DNA of 64,000 bases from Ophthalmolycus amberensis (GCA_024529925.1 JAFEUB010001061.1:111001-175000), one strand, 5' to 3'; shown: positions 1 through 12,639, numbered from the stretch's first letter. Made by a program: numbers and translations. Notes: generated from the letters alone by a model not told the origin.

Positions 1-849
1 TGGACGGACAAGCTGAAAACACAATGCCTCTGGCCATGGCTGTCGTCGGTAGGGAGGCAGAGAAGTCATCTCAAACAAGACTACATTTAAAGGTTGAAAC
101 AGAACGAGTAACTTACTTTTCCAAGAGCACACTAACCCGAGTGCTCCTCTTGCAGATGAAGCGTGTCCAGGGGTCGTCCTGCCATCGGTTTACAATGTTC
201 CTCTGTCTGCAGGATGAACATCTTGCGCCATGACACGTGTCACATACAGACATTTCTCAGGGGTGTTCTGACAGGTTCATTTCCTGTCTCTGACATACAT
301 ACACACACACATGCCTCACTTCTGCTGCTAGGGGATCATCATTGGCAACGTGCACAAACTCCTTCATCAGTATGCATCTGTAGGAACAAAACCAATGTCA
401 AAAGTCGACTGATTCGACACAAAGTAGCACTTGATTAACGAAGCAAAATGCAGATCAGATGCAGCTACTGTAAATTCTCAGACAGTTTTATTTACCTCAA
501 CTGAGCAGAGCAGCTGACCTTTATTGGAGACAGGCCTTTCCTTTTAATTTTCTCTGCTTTACATTGGCATATTTCATCATTTTCTAGAGAGAAGCATCGC
601 TATTTTCAACACATTTCTCATTAAAAGCCTTCTAGTTCTAGGAGGCACAACCCCTTTCCATTCTCTCTGAGGGTTTTATCGGTAAAACAAAACAGCAGGG
701 CGTGTTCAATTAATGTCATAGCAGCTTAACGTCAAGAAAGTACAGCAAATTAAATTAATCGGAATCAATTAACCAGTAACTACGGGAGGCAATTAAGGAG
801 GTGTTAAAAGGTGAGAGCCTCTCCCTTGTTGTATGTATGTGCTTTACCC
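1..849. other. No gene recognised
   Basis: No coding exon, RNA gene or complete mobile element is recognisable. Short open frames lack any family resemblance. A small CA-rich run lies near 297-310. Confidence 0.5.
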
Positions 850-1012
850 AGGTGGCAACCTCCGGTTCTTAAAAGTGAAGCCAATGCAGAAGTGCAAAAA
901 AACAAGATGGCGATGGTCAAAATGCAGAACTCAAAGCTTCAAAACTGCATCCACAAACCAGGGGGTGAAGTCACGACGCATACGTCCAATTCTTATATAC
1001 AATTAATTAATT
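850..1012 (+). repeat. Partial copy of dispersed repeat family R1
   Basis: The stretch with AAGATGGCGA, a middle CTCAAAGCTTCAAAACTGCA and the ending CACGACGCATACGTCCA matches the 3' part of the copy at 48860-49305, and in reverse the copy at 12640-13060. It is a non-coding teleost interspersed repeat. I cannot assign its superfamily from sequence alone. Confidence 0.6.
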
Positions 1013-1079
1013 AACCACAAAAGTGACAGTTTGTTCCCCAGCGTATGTCTGCATGTTGAAGAGTCCTTCAGCGAGACAA

Positions 1080-1210
1080 TGAACACCAATTTGCTCCCCG
1101 GGCACTTCAGAGCAGCCCACAGGTAAATGCTTGGGATAGGTTCAAATGCAGAGGTCAAATTCCATGTGTCTCCCTGTCTATGGATTTGAAGGTTTACCTT
1201 TAAGAATGAT
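1080..1210 (+). repeat. SINE tail fragment
   Basis: The order CCCCGGG, CAGCCCAC, GGGATAGGTTCAAATGCAGAG, CAAATTCC parallels the body of the complete SINE at 1316-1530, with no tRNA-like head. It is a 5'-truncated, diverged copy of the same family. Confidence 0.5.
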
Positions 1211-1315
1211 GAAGGTGCAATTTGACAGGTGACACTAAGCCAACAGGAGACTCCGGAAGATGTCAATCAATTAGTCTCTACACACCAACACAGTTCTGAG
1301 AAGGGGTCTAAAGGG

Positions 1316-1530
1316 GCGACCGTGGCTCACTGGGTTAAGAGGGTCATCTGGCAACCGGAAGGTCAACGGTTCGATCCTCAACTGGGACGTGTCACGTGTC
1401 GAAGTGTACATGAGCAATACACTGAACCCCCGGGAGCCTGTCATTGGCAGCCCACTGCTCCCTATATACAGGGATGGGTCAAACGCAGAGACCAATTTCC
1501 CCCTTAAAGGGATCAATATAGCATAATAAA
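1316..1530 (+). mobile_element. tRNA-derived SINE
   Basis: The head carries an A-box-like TGGCTCACTGGG and a B-box GGTTCGATCCT, the internal RNA polymerase III promoter of tRNA-derived SINEs. A body of about 120 bases follows and then an AATA-repeat tail (AAATAAATAAATAAATAA). It does not fold as a functional tRNA and is non-coding. Confidence 0.8.
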
Positions 1531-1762
1531 TAAATAAATAAATAATCAGCCAGATTAACTGAAAACACCTGTTTGGGTGTTGAGAGGCTTTAACATTGGT
1601 CAACCACCAGTATGTAGACAGTGCTGAATGTATGACCATTCTGGTGCAGGTACTGGTAATATATATGCTTTTCCAACAGATTGACCTCAATAGGGTGACT
1701 CTTTGGGACATGGCTCTGGTTTAAGTGCTGGCTTTTGCTTTCTTTATTGGAGACTGTCGGTG

Positions 1763-1764
<2 letters not shown>

Positions 1765-1797
<33 letters not shown>
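1765..1797. repeat. (AC)n microsatellite
   Basis: An uninterrupted run of AC dinucleotides, about 15 units. Confidence 0.95.
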
Positions 1798-1799
<2 letters not shown>

Positions 1800-2134
1800 T
1801 TCAGGAACATTATGTACATCTTGTAGCTCAGTGAGCAGGATGCAATGGTACTGTCATGTGCCAGTATAGATGGTTTAACACAATCATAGCTGCGTTGTTA
1901 AGAGTTAAATCAAAGATTAAATTATGTACGTGCAATTAAGAAATAAATACACGGCACGCATCAGGCTGTGTCTTCTTAAATCTACAGATTATTATGTGCC
2001 ACAATGAAGGAAAAACACACAAACGAATGCAATCAAAACCAGTCATTTGTGAGCAGAGTTGGCAGTCTGTAAGTAATATTCTCATATACTGGATGCTTTG
2101 GATGTGAAAATGAACAAATGAATGAATGAATTTT

Positions 2135-2286
2135 ATTTCAATCCGGAGAGACTTGTTTCATAAGTTAACAATGATTTATTATACAAGCTTCAAATATGCA
2201 AAGTGCAAAGTCTTTGGCGATTGGACTCCCTCCTGAAGTACTATCACCGAGGGTAGGGATACTGAGGTCCAACAGGCCTAATCCCC
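2135..2286 (-). repeat. Direct repeat copy 1 of a split-repeat retroelement
   Basis: This 152-bp unit, starting ATTTCAATCCGGAGAGACTT and ending AGGCCTAATCCCC, recurs at 2616-2767 with one visible difference. On the minus strand it carries an AATAAA signal (in GTATAATAAATCA), as expected of a transcript 3' end. It lies downstream of the minus-strand tyrosine recombinase remnant at 3895-4270. Ngaro-type retroelements have such split direct repeats; the link to the recombinase is inference. Confidence 0.7.
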
Positions 2287-2615
2287 CCTGGAGTCCAGAC
2301 ACTGGTGGTGGTGATGAAAGGAGTTGCTGCCATCTGATGATGAATCAGGAGCATGACTGTGATGCTGACTGGAGGCGACTGGGGTGGAGGCGGGTCGCAT
2401 CTGCTTAGCTGAAATGACAACTGACAGCAGCAGAGAGGAGAACACTATTTAAAGTTTGCCAGCAACGATATGATTGGCTTGCGGAACCGGTGTGCAGACT
2501 CTGGTTGGTTACTTAAAAGTGCACGCCCCCAATCAGCTGATAGAGTAATTACAAGGAGAGGAAAGACAGAGATTGCTAGTGCGTGTCTTCCTGACTGAAC
2601 TTGCGCTTGAGCTAC
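2287..2615 (-). other. Spacer between the two 152-bp direct repeats
   Basis: This 329-bp segment separates the two near-identical 152-bp units. No coding potential is recognised. In a YR-type retroelement it would correspond to the internal part of the split-repeat 3' terminus; that is inference. Confidence 0.4.
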
Positions 2616-2767
2616 ATTTCAATCCGGAGAGACTTGTTTCATAAGTTAACAATGATTTATTATACAAGCTTCAAATATGCAAAGTGCAAAGTCTTTGGCG
2701 ATTGGACTCCCTCCTGAAGTACTATCACCGAGGGTAGGGATACTGACGTCCAACAGGCCTAATCCCC
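2616..2767 (-). repeat. Direct repeat copy 2 of a split-repeat retroelement
   Basis: Second copy of the 152-bp unit at 2135-2286, same orientation. The only difference I see is GAGGTCC versus GACGTCC near the end. Near-identity implies recent duplication or replication of the repeat by the element. Confidence 0.7.
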
Positions 2768-2879
2768 AAAAAGACATGTATTTATAGGAGTAAATAAATA
2801 CATACCTTACCTACTGCTGTGGTGAATTTCCTAAGAAAATAGACAATTAGTCATGCGCGAAATCTCAGGGTAGAACGTG

Positions 2880-3500
2880 AACAAGTAGCTGTTAGACCAG
2901 AGGTACGAGGACCGGTTGAGTCAAAGCAAAGGATAGAGGAATGTCACGATGGACTGCAGACTAGGATACGGGGGTCTGGAAGACCGCAGAGACAGGATAG
3001 TGCGGGTCTAGATAGCCCATAGTGGAGTATGGCAGGATTTCAACAGATCCCGAAACATATGGCGGGGTCGGCCCTGCGGAGGGTCCGAGCGCAGGATTGG
3101 ATAGGTGAGGGTCAAGCTAGACCGCAGACAAGGACAGGTTGGGTCCTATTTAGACCGCAGCGTAGGATAGTAATGGGTCACGTTTAGACCGCAGAGCAGA
3201 ATAGGGGGGTTCAAGAGAGAACGTAGAACAGCACGGTTGGGGGGTCTTACGGCCCCCACATGTTTGGGGTCTGACGGCCTCAGTCCAACCAGACCGGGTG
3301 AGCTCACCCGGGAAACTAGAAAGCATGTCATACTTTGACAGGTCACCCAGCACTGGGACCGCGAAACAGAATGTGTCATCTCTGACTGCGAAACTAGAAA
3401 TTGTCGTCCTTGGACACGGTCTCTTATCATACGGACCAGGAAATTAGAAACGGGGCACCTCAGACCCACCTTTTCTTTTAGGAAAGTAAAACGGTCCCGT
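2880..3500. repeat. Irregular short-motif repeat region
   Basis: Recurrent motifs such as AGACCGCAG followed by AGGATAG occur many times at irregular 30-60 base spacing. The region has a low-order repetitive texture and no believable protein. It probably belongs to the non-coding part of the neighbouring retroelement. Confidence 0.4.
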
Positions 3501-3507
3501 CGGACCA

Positions 3508-3622
3508 GGAAACAGACACGTTAAGCCAGGTCACGGTCACCTAGGAAACACAGACACGTTAAACCAGGTCACGTTCACCTAGGAAAACAGTCACGATAAG
3601 CCAGGTCACGTGAGACCAGGCG
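3508..3622. repeat. Three-copy tandem repeat, unit about 36 bp
   Basis: Three consecutive units share GAAACA..ACACGTTAA, then CCAGGTCACG, then a variable end usually TTCACCTAG. The third unit is more diverged. Confidence 0.7.
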
Positions 3623-3894
3623 ATTGGGAAACAGTGTTAGACCAATCAGATGGAGAAAACGGTCGAGTCACACCAGAGGAATAGAGCAAGATAGACGCAG
3701 AGCACAGTAATATACAGTGCTGATAGGATATCCATTTGCACAATATAAAGTGAACCATACCTTAGTGTTACTATAAGGAACCTTTCAAGAAGGGTATAAT
3801 GCTATCCCCTGCCATGAACCAATACCAAAAATGTGACGTACCAACGATACACCAATCGAGGTAAACCTGTCACCACCACCACCAGTTATATGCA

Positions 3895-4275
3895 TTCCTT
3901 ACCGGATTTTAAGGCTTCCATGATCTCTGATTATCGAGGACGGTGTTGAGAGCGGGGCGAATGTAAGATGTGAAGGTAGAGGATGACCAACGTCCCAATT
4001 GTTGTAGGGTAGTAGCAGAGATGCCTTAGTTAGCTGCCGAAGTAGCAGCCCCTATTCTAAAAGAGTGCCCCGAGTATAGCTGGAGTAAGAATAGTAGTCT
4101 ATCCAAGCCACCACTACAGTGCAAGCCCCTCCGCATTTGGCGTGTTTAGGCCATGAGTTACCAGCCAAGTCACGTACCCATTAGACCAGAATAGTGTGAG
4201 TCCAACAGACTTTCGTGCAATGGCCTTATACCGTGATGCGCGAAGATCCACTTGACCAACAGCATGCGAGAGGTA
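3895..4275 (-). pseudogene. Tyrosine recombinase fragment (YR retroelement or Crypton)
   Basis: The minus-strand translation of about 4085-3900 contains LYSGHSFRIGAATSAAN, a stop, then LQQLGRWSSSTFTSYIRP. These are the C-terminal catalytic motifs of tyrosine recombinases: the H-x-x-R box (HSFR), a downstream W of the second H/W position, and the nucleophile tyrosine in SYIR. The frame is broken by a TAA within the motif. Diverged upstream segments near 4140-4270 (for example VDLRASRYKAIARKSVGLTL) may be earlier parts. No reverse transcriptase was recognised, so DIRS/Ngaro-type and Crypton-type origins both remain possible. The 152-bp direct repeats downstream favour a Ngaro-like retroelement. 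Inactive. Confidence 0.75.
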
Positions 4276-4279
4276 GCTC

Positions 4280-5680
4280 TAGAGATAACATTTGGCATGA
4301 ATGAGATAATGCTATTAGACAAATTGCATGACGAGCCACAATGCCAGAAACAATGTCAACATGAATTATGCATAACTTACCGTACACATTGTTAAGGCTT
4401 TAAAGAGCTTGAGTTACCCTTTGTGTCTAGCAAACCACTAGCCTTGACAGAATCCCCCAAAACCCACGGATGGTCTGCATCCATGTCGACGTTGTAGTGA
4501 ATCAGCGAAACTCACCAGCTTGTTACACCATTCAAGTGATCGCACAGCGACCTGACACGCAGGTCAGCGCGGCACCCAACATCAAGGTAGATTGTGCATC
4601 TTAGGCCAAGGAAGATGCCATGTCCAACGGGCAGGAGAGGAAAAGCGCGTCCCTAGGGGATGAGCCTGAATGGAGCTGATCTACTTTATGTATAAATGTC
4701 CAAGTATGGTTTAGCCACTTAACCGTCCCCGTCAGGAGTCACAATAGCGCAGTTGTGGCAGATTACTGGCTGCAGAGCCCCTGGTCCTGGAGCTGTGAGG
4801 AATAACAGCCCTACTCCATTGCTCTTCTGCGCACATGAACTCCTCTCTGCCAGTGCTGCCCGTTTAAAGATTTGGTCTTTTACTTCCGCTGACCATGCCC
4901 CCCACTTCAACAGGCAAGCATTCTCGTTACATTACTGATGTTACCGACTGTCACACCTCACCATTGGTAGCCGCTCTTTACTATGTTATCATAAATACCT
5001 TTAAATCCCATCCTACCTCGTGTCCTTCCGTATTTGTCCTAGCTTGGGAGCCGGGTTACGACATTACACATGGCCGCCTCCCAAACACAGAATGTGGACA
5101 TTTATAACTCAGCGTTAACCAATATGGACAGACTCTTAAAAGTTCATTCCTCCCATGCAGTTTAACCCAGTGTGTTTCATATGTCCAGAGACCATTATGA
5201 TTATTCCAAGCAGCCAGGTGAAGCGCCACTAAGCAAAATATTTTGAGCAACCTCACCCGCTCAATCCAAAATAGAGGCACCGATATGAGCTACGAGCCCA
5301 ATAATCAGAATCCTATCACATGATTTCACTGCCCAACTCTGATGTACCAAGAGGAATAGAGCTGAACCAAATGTTTAATAACAAATAATGTTGCTGCACA
5401 CAATCCTCTTTAACGTACGATGTAATACTTCCATTTACATTGCTTCACCCTGACTGTACTGAATTTAAAGCTGCATGACGATACAGTTGCCTTAATTTAC
5501 TAAAATTAGGTACTTTATCTTTTTAAGATGAAAGTTCTTAAAAGCTTATGTTATGTAATTTAATCTATGAATGCCTCCCTTACTTTACATGACATATTCC
5601 TTCAACTTCTTGATTTAATAATCAGCTGTTGACTATGAACCAACCCACGTTGATACAACTGTTAGGCTACTTCAATTTAT
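4280..5680. other. No gene recognised
   Basis: Possibly the upstream part of the recombinase element in its first 450 bases. I could not align any of it to a known protein. Small open frames near 4719-5280 have no family resemblance. Confidence 0.4.
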
Positions 5681-5699
5681 ATGGGACTAAATCATCCCG

Positions 5700-6185
5700 C
5701 ACGTTAGACCGACCGTGATGTTCCGGACCTTTGCATGAGGAACCTCTCTCAACCTGGGCTTGTTGAAGTTCATTTGAACACCCTGCTCTATGCGTTGTCA
5801 TTCTCTGAAACACCAGAGGCGTACCAACACCATGGGCTGTGAAGAATAACAGAGGCGTGTTACTCATAGAACGTTGGCATAGCTGACACAAGCCATGAAC
5901 CAACCTCTACAATGCCGAGGGGATTGTAGTCATCTGTAACCTCCTCTTCAAAAACTACTGATCGCCTTAGCCAAGCCCTGTGTGGGAAAAGTAAAGTATT
6001 AAATGTACCATAAAGAAACAAAGGTTAAATATCCTGTAAACTACTGGATTTGGCTGCCAAACATTTACTCAAAATGCAAACCCTGCTGTTCTGAAGCCTC
6101 TCAAAAATAATTGGCCCATCTCCTATAATCCCCAGACATTTCAATAGGGTTTTATCAGTGCACTATTTGTGATATACAATGGATC
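5700..6185 (+). repeat. Dispersed repeat, copy 1 of a family also at 60.7-61.0 kb
   Basis: Shared landmarks in order are CAAACCAACC-like or GAACCAACC, AAGAAACAAAGGTT, AATATCCTGTAAAC, AATTGGCC, and ACATTT..TTTTATCAGTG followed by ACTATTTGTGA. The same order appears at 60740-61032. Non-coding and unclassified. Confidence 0.6.
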
Positions 6186-7019
6186 ATGAGAACCGCCCGT
6201 GCCAGATTGAATTCGGAGGTGCATGACCGAACCGTGATCACTTGCGGGCCTACCCGCATCACGCGCCTGCCGTGATTACTTGCCGCGAGTACCCATCGCG
6301 CCCATCACTACGAAGAGGATAAACTCACTGCTAACTAACTGCTGCTTAGTTATGTTTATTTCGGCTCATACTGATTCGTAGTCTCATGAATGCGCTCCAC
6401 TTCCACTACTGGGACAGGCGCTTTCATACTAATTAAATGCGAGCGATGCTCCGGAGCTCCAGACGTGTGTCAGCCCCATGACTTCCTCATTTGTCGGAAA
6501 ATGACTAGGAGCGGAAACAAAGTCTTCGTTTCAACAGCGAGGAGCCTGAACTGTCCCGTGGAGCTGATTTACCATGGCGGCTGGTGGCGCCGCTGTTAAC
6601 AGTATAACAGACGCTGCATCGTTCACCAGAGATCGAAGACCAGTATCGATGGAGTGGATGGCGCGGATGGAGCTATCCGGTGGAAATGCCGGCTTTGTCT
6701 GCATTGGAGGCCAGGAGTGCTGGTGGAGAAAGTCGGAATTTGGGTCCTTGAACACACCACATCATGAACCGGGGCAAATCCGCCCCTGAGCTTGCGTTGT
6801 CGTCCTCATTACGCTGTCCCCTTAATCTCATAGTATCCCAGACTTTCAGAACCCGTTGGTGAAGGTGGATTCTGTCACACTGTTCCGGGCTGTTAGGATC
6901 CACTGGCAGACTTGAGAAAAAGCTGATCTTCTCTGCTCATAGCTCGGAATAGCATTTACGGCTAACTGGCTTGCTGCTGTTAGACCGGAACCAGAAGTTG
7001 CGGTTGTTGTTGTGGCTGA
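6186..7019. other. GC-richer gene-free stretch
   Basis: Locally higher CpG content than the flanks. It contains a short open frame from an ATG at 6574 (MAAGGAAVNS start) ending at 6789. No splice partner or homology is recognised, so no gene is called. Confidence 0.3.
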
Positions 7020-7128
7020 GAAAAGCTACGGAAAAATCCGTATATAAAGCGCACCGGACTATAAGCCGAGGCCTCAAAGCGTGGGGTAAAAAGTAGCGGC
7101 TTATAGTCCGAAAAGTACGGTAATTTCA
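7020..7128. mobile_element. Short palindromic MITE-like element
   Basis: TACGGAAAAATCCG at the left and GTCCGAAAAGTACGGTA at the right are inverted. The inner arms CGGACTATAAGCCG and CGGCTTATAGTCCG are perfect complements. This about-100-bp hairpin motif is a common non-autonomous DNA element in fish genomes. Confidence 0.6.
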
Positions 7129-7129
7129 G

Positions 7130-9095
7130 TTTCACAAAATGATGGAAGTAGAAGTTCATGAATAATGTATGCCTTTTGCTACTATGGCCAAAAAAATATA
7201 TTGGCTTATACTATTGGCTTATTGAAGTGGATCGTTTCTTGTACTTTTATTCACAGGAGGCCTACAAGAGTGGCTGGAGGTCATCATAATAACACAGATC
7301 CAACAGAACCAGAAGTTTTCTTTTTCAAGTCAACTTTCTTTCCTTCCCATTCTACTGTCTTTGTTTTCTACCTCAAGGTCTGGACTTTCTTATTCCTTTG
7401 GCTCTGCTGAGGTTCATAATAAGATCTCCCTGCTCACTGGAAGCACTCCAATCTATTCTCTCCTTGTAACTTACCCAGAGAGAGAGAAAAAAACCTTTAT
7501 TAGTCTGAGGGTTATTATTTTAACCCTTGCTTATTTTTCATTCTTCTGTAGCCACAGCTATTCCATTTGATTTCATCCTGTCCTCAGCAGAGTTGAGCTG
7601 ATGAGCTTAAGGTCCCTCCTATTGATCTTTAAATGGATGATGAAAAAGGCCACTGCCTGGTGGTCAATTGGCCAGCCTTGGCTCTATTGGCAGTGTCCCC
7701 TCTGATTACAGTCCACGGTCTGGAAATGTAATCCACTTTTGGTGCCACTTGTCAGCAGGAGTAGTGGAGGCAAGCCTGGAATTGAATTGAGTTTTGTCAT
7801 TTTCAGAGCATCTACGCAATATTACGGACACACTTGTTTATGCACAGAGACCTTACCCAAGCTGTTGTTTCGATATTAAAAAGTCAAGGTTCGGAGGGAC
7901 TTATTCTAAATTGGAGTGGAGTGTTTCAAAGCTAGACTTTTGGAGCTTTTGAATAAAGATTAGAGGAGACTGCAGGTGTCATTGTGACTTTGTTGTTATT
8001 TTGTAACTGTGGGTCTCTCCCTCTTTGCAGCCGTCACAACCACAAAGATTTATGCAAATTAATATGGAACGACATCACTAATATGCAAATAAGGGTATGG
8101 CTAGTACTTTTATTGGACAAATACATTTACATAAATAAATAAATTGTCCTTGTGCAGTTTTGCAAGGACTGCATTTGGTTGTTCCACCGTAACTGCAGAG
8201 ACTGCATTGATACTCTTTGGTAACTGGGGATGGCTACCAATAGCTACCTGGAAAAAAACAATGCAATATCCTCTTTCTGTTTTGGTTGCAAAATGGTTGA
8301 CGATCTTCCTTTGTGTCGTGAATTAAAATACGGGGCAATCGAAACGCAGATGGTGTCATCATTTTACAGCCATTACATTGTGCCATCAACATTTATTTCA
8401 TAATGTCATGTGAAAGCAAAAAACATGTCAGTTGCAATTTTAAAGTGCTGTAAATATTGAATGCTTGTAAGATTTATTCAATTTCAGACTCGCGTGAAAC
8501 CATTTACATCTGGTATTACCATGCAATTTTACCTACATAGACCTTTGCATTCATAAATGGTCTTAAGAGGCATTTTCATTTCATTTTTTAAAAGTTTTTT
8601 ATTATCACGATTGGTTATATTATCTGTTTTTAAACATGCCCACATGTTTGACACTACACACAAATCTCCATAAGAAGGTACCAACTCCTCATGCAAAAAA
8701 TGAAGTCCCATAGATTAACTGTATCTTAACACGAAGCTCAAGATGAGCCTTGTTTTATCAAAGTAAAAGCCCCCAACTTTCACTGTACATTAACGGAAAA
8801 GGATGGACTTAGTTTTTCAAAATAAAAGCCCCAGAATGTAACTGTATCTTAACAGGGAACTCAGGACAGGACTGTTTTTTTTTAACAATGAAATATTCCC
8901 CATCTTTTATACATTATTGGTGTTCTTTTAAAGCCAGCATTGCAGTGCAGCTTCAGCTTTTCAGCATCCAGCATTCACACCACAATTTCTCTTGGTAGCC
9001 ATGTGCTTACACGAAGAGTTTGTGTTGTCAATGGGTTCTGGGTCTTTGGATGAATTGGTGTTTGTTTTCGAGATAACGGGGCTTTTGGTCCAATG
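7130..9095. other. No gene recognised
   Basis: AT-rich sequence with no exon or element that I can support. Confidence 0.45.
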
Positions 9096-9099
9096 GGCC

Positions 9100-9290
9100 A
9101 TCGGACCAATGGCATGGCACGAAGTGAAGGGGCAGTGGAGATGGCATCCTCTGTGGATCTGTTGGCTCCGAGTGCAAACTGAAGGCTGGCTGGGATGTTG
9201 TCTTTGATGTGCTGGAGAACCAGTGTCTCAAATCACCTCATCAAAATGGGAGCGAGTGCTACAGGGTGGTAGTAGTTTAGACTTGATGTT
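9100..9290 (-). pseudogene. LINE reverse transcriptase fragment
   Basis: The minus strand reads PVALAPILMR, a stop, then FETLVLQHIKDNIPASLQFA and NRSTEDAISTA. This pattern (PVALTPI..MK.FE.LVL.HI, then QFAYR.NRSTEDAI) is the finger region of reverse transcriptases of teleost non-LTR elements of the Rex/CR1 group. It is short, contains a stop and a small deletion, and has no surrounding element. A dead fossil. Confidence 0.75.
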
Positions 9291-12200
9291 GCTGAAATTT
9301 TAGGTACAGGGACAGAGTGAGTTTACCAGAAATCTCATTTAATGTTTGGTTGAGCTGACAACATCAAGTTTTTAATTGTATGTACAGCCTTCTTCTGGAG
9401 GGAGGAATGCATGCTTGTAGTTTTCTCCCATGTGGTATGTGGTTGGGCTCATCTGTAGTGTTAGTAAATACCTTGCTAAACAGAATTATTGTGGAGACAC
9501 GGAAATCTGTGGTCCTCGGGGTAATTAGTAAATATCCCACAGAGACTATAGTTTCATGAAAACATTTGTTAATAACCTCTCCTCTATTAATATAGTCTAT
9601 ACTGCACATTCTGCTCGATATAAAATATAATTTTTGTTATTGATATTGCAAATTTTGTACATTTTATCTTAATACGTTGCTGTTGTTGTCTTTTGTACAA
9701 TTTTGTCTCTTAATAAAAATCATTGTATCCTTTAACAGTTATTCTCATCTCAGGGGAAACATAAATGTCCCCCATGTTCGTCAGTAAAATACATCTTAAT
9801 ATATCTTAGCCCTTTGAAATGGTGGACATTGCAGGGTGTGGAATTGGTGAAACAGATGTTTTTTTGCAAAACTCATTTGGCACAAATGATAATACACTTT
9901 CAATGGTTGATGTAACACGAAAAATCAAAAGTCAATCCGAACTTCGCTCATTTGCAGACTGGCTAATTACCTACTCCCCTGTTGGAGTGTGCTGCTGCAG
10001 AAACCACAACATGCTGCTGTGTTCATTAGCAAATAATAGGCTGGCCAGTTATTATTTCCAAGTATTTAACCTGGCAGAGCATAATGTGCTATGCTACATT
10101 ACGCTTAGATTCCTCGGGGAAAGCTTTTTGCAGCAGTGAGTAATTTCACTGACATGAACAAAGGTTCAAAGTGCAATCAGTACAGTTGCTCAAGCTGATT
10201 TTGCCATGTGGTTGTTAGCAATTACAATGAGATGGCTCATGCCCAAACACCATCTCCCTCTCTTTCTGTTGGAGATGACATTTAACAAGTCAGCTTGAGT
10301 TCACTGAAATAGCTGACTGGCTCTGGAGTCTCCCCACCGGCTGAAGATCAAATCGAGCCAGAGCTTTCATTGTCAGGTCTCCTCTACTTTGTTTCACAAT
10401 CTACCTCCCACTGTCCCCATCAATGGCACACAATAGAAATAATAAAAGGTGTGTGTACTGCCCACTGTCCTTAAAACACTACTTCTACCTCGGGGGACAT
10501 ACAGTGTTCAGAAGGCACTATGCTCAAACCTAATTAGGTACAAACAAAAGCTACATGCCGTACCACCTCATTTTGAGCTATATCCCACTAGTATTAGTAA
10601 GTGTTGGTGTCATAATGAGCATTTCTTTCACTTAACAAGTCACCTTGTCTAAAAGCAAGTCCCTATTTCCCACTGAAATGTTACTTGTTAGGTGATTGTG
10701 TCTCATATTAAGTGTTATTAGAAACCATTTCCATCTTCAGTCTCTACTCTAACTGATTGCAATGAGGGAGGGGAATTCCATTTCCCTAACCAATCCCAAG
10801 AAGTCAAAAACCGCCGGAATCTAAGGGCATTTTAAGCAAAGTAAAAACAGCTTGATAACGGCGTTAGTCCCGCCTGGGAAACTGACTAATTGTTAACCCC
10901 ATCATTGGATAGACAGATTATAAGGTTTGGGCAAAATAGCAATCCTCCCTGAAAGAGCTACATTAAATGGCAAATCAGTCTGATCATCAGGAAGTTCTCA
11001 TGTGCGTCCTTTTAGGCCTGGTGGTACAGACACCAAACATGAAATCATCACAGTGCCCCTAGTGGTCACAACCTCCACATATTGCCCTGAAAGAATAACT
11101 GCATCCGGGAAAATAATCTTGCTCACACTGCCAATAAGGAGGTGACTTTTTTCATCTTGTCTCCTTCCCACAGTCGGAACAGCAGTGAAGTACATCAGAT
11201 CTCAGCTGTATGTGGTGATCACTACGGCAACATACCCAACCTAATCACACCCAGCTGTGAGGAGGGTGTAGTCACAGGTTCAACATGCCGCCGTTGAGTT
11301 ATTTTTAACTGGCTGATGTGCAGTTCATAACCAAAGTAGCTCATTAATATCTGCTGGAAACCAGGCTAGAATGTAGGTCAGTTATTATCCAGATATTTAT
11401 CAAGTGGAAAAATGATGACTTGATTTTTCATCTTGTCATTATCTTACTTTAAATGACATAAATGACAAACAAAAACTCATTGCAGCAGTCTATTTTATTG
11501 TGGAAATGATTTGTTAGCCTAAAGAACAGTTGTATTGTTGTGAGATAGAAGTGAAAATTAAAATTATTAATGCAAGGTTTAGCTTGTAACAATGTAACGA
11601 GTACAAGCAGGGAAGAGTCAGGTGGAGCTCCAGAGCGTGAGGTGAGGAGAGAGAACATGTAAACATGTACATGGCTGTCATATTCCCCTGAAAACAACAT
11701 TTTGTACCATCAGACATGAGACCATGAGCATTTATGTTCAAGTGCTGATATCTCTGGCTCACTTGCATCATAACACCTGGATAGTCCTCCTTCGTGGCAT
11801 CTCTGTGCTGAGCCAAGTGGGACACGGCCAAGAGTGAGATGTGGCTAATGGAAAGACGGCAGAAAGCTCTCTCCGTGAAATTAAATTGTATTTCAGAAGA
11901 CCGTTGGTCCACTGAACTGTTCAGAACGTCCAGACGTCGAGCAAAGACATAAATTGGACATAGCCACTTAACCTGTCGGTTACTTATAATAAGTGTTTGC
12001 GGACATACATTTTGGCTTCAGATATATTGTTCACTGCCACGAACGTCTGCTGAACAACCTTTGCGGTCGTCTTTTCAAAACATTAATTCTCAAACCGTCA
12101 GGGATGTAGATTCACATTTAATAAAGGAGTGTTCACTGTGATCTATCGCTCTCTTTCTGTCTCTCTCTACTGGCAGTGTTCCCTCAGGAGTTCAAACCTG

Positions 12201-12639
12201 GCATCAGGAAGGGATATTGTTTTCTGCTTGTCATTACAGAAACAGAATCAGGTTTATTACCAAGTATGTTTGTTTACAAGACTTTTTACTTGGTGTTATT
12301 GTGTGTAAAACATATTTAATTTAATCTGCAACCGTACATCAGGCAGCCAGGAGTAGTGGAGTAGCGTCAGGTTCTAGCTGGGTTAGCAGCTCCCCTCCCT
12401 CTCCTGTCTGGGGCAGTTTTCTGGAGTTTGGTCGGCCATCGGCAGTGATCGTCTCAAAGTGCGCCTCACTCTATCCAATCACCATGCTTTGTTTTCCGAT
12501 GTTAATGAATGTATTCTGTCATATGCTATTAGTGCTCCAGTAATAAACACAAAACAACAAATCAAGACAAAATGTAGCGGAATTCATGGGAGCTACTGGC
12601 CACAGCATGTACATGCACCGCTGTTGGCATAAGAAGAAG
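9291..12639. other. No gene recognised
   Basis: Intergenic or intronic. A short stretch near 12236-12312 (AATCAGGTTTATTACCAAGT) resembles a common fish interspersed repeat, but the boundaries are unclear. Confidence 0.45.

Noticed and set aside
1319..1395. tRNA gene at the SINE head
   Set aside because: A/B boxes are present, but the cloverleaf is not supported and the SINE body and tail follow.
2135..2767. Pair of LTRs of a short LTR retrotransposon
   Set aside because: Only 329 bases lie between them, with no primer-binding or gag-pol sequence; the recombinase fragment nearby fits a YR element better.
3508..3622. CRISPR-like repeat array
   Set aside because: Three contiguous diverged units without unique spacers, in a fish genome; it is a tandem repeat.
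6574..6789. Plus-strand ATG frame MAAGGAAVNS... as a small gene
   Set aside because: A good ATG context, but no homology, no exon partner and a repeat-rich setting.
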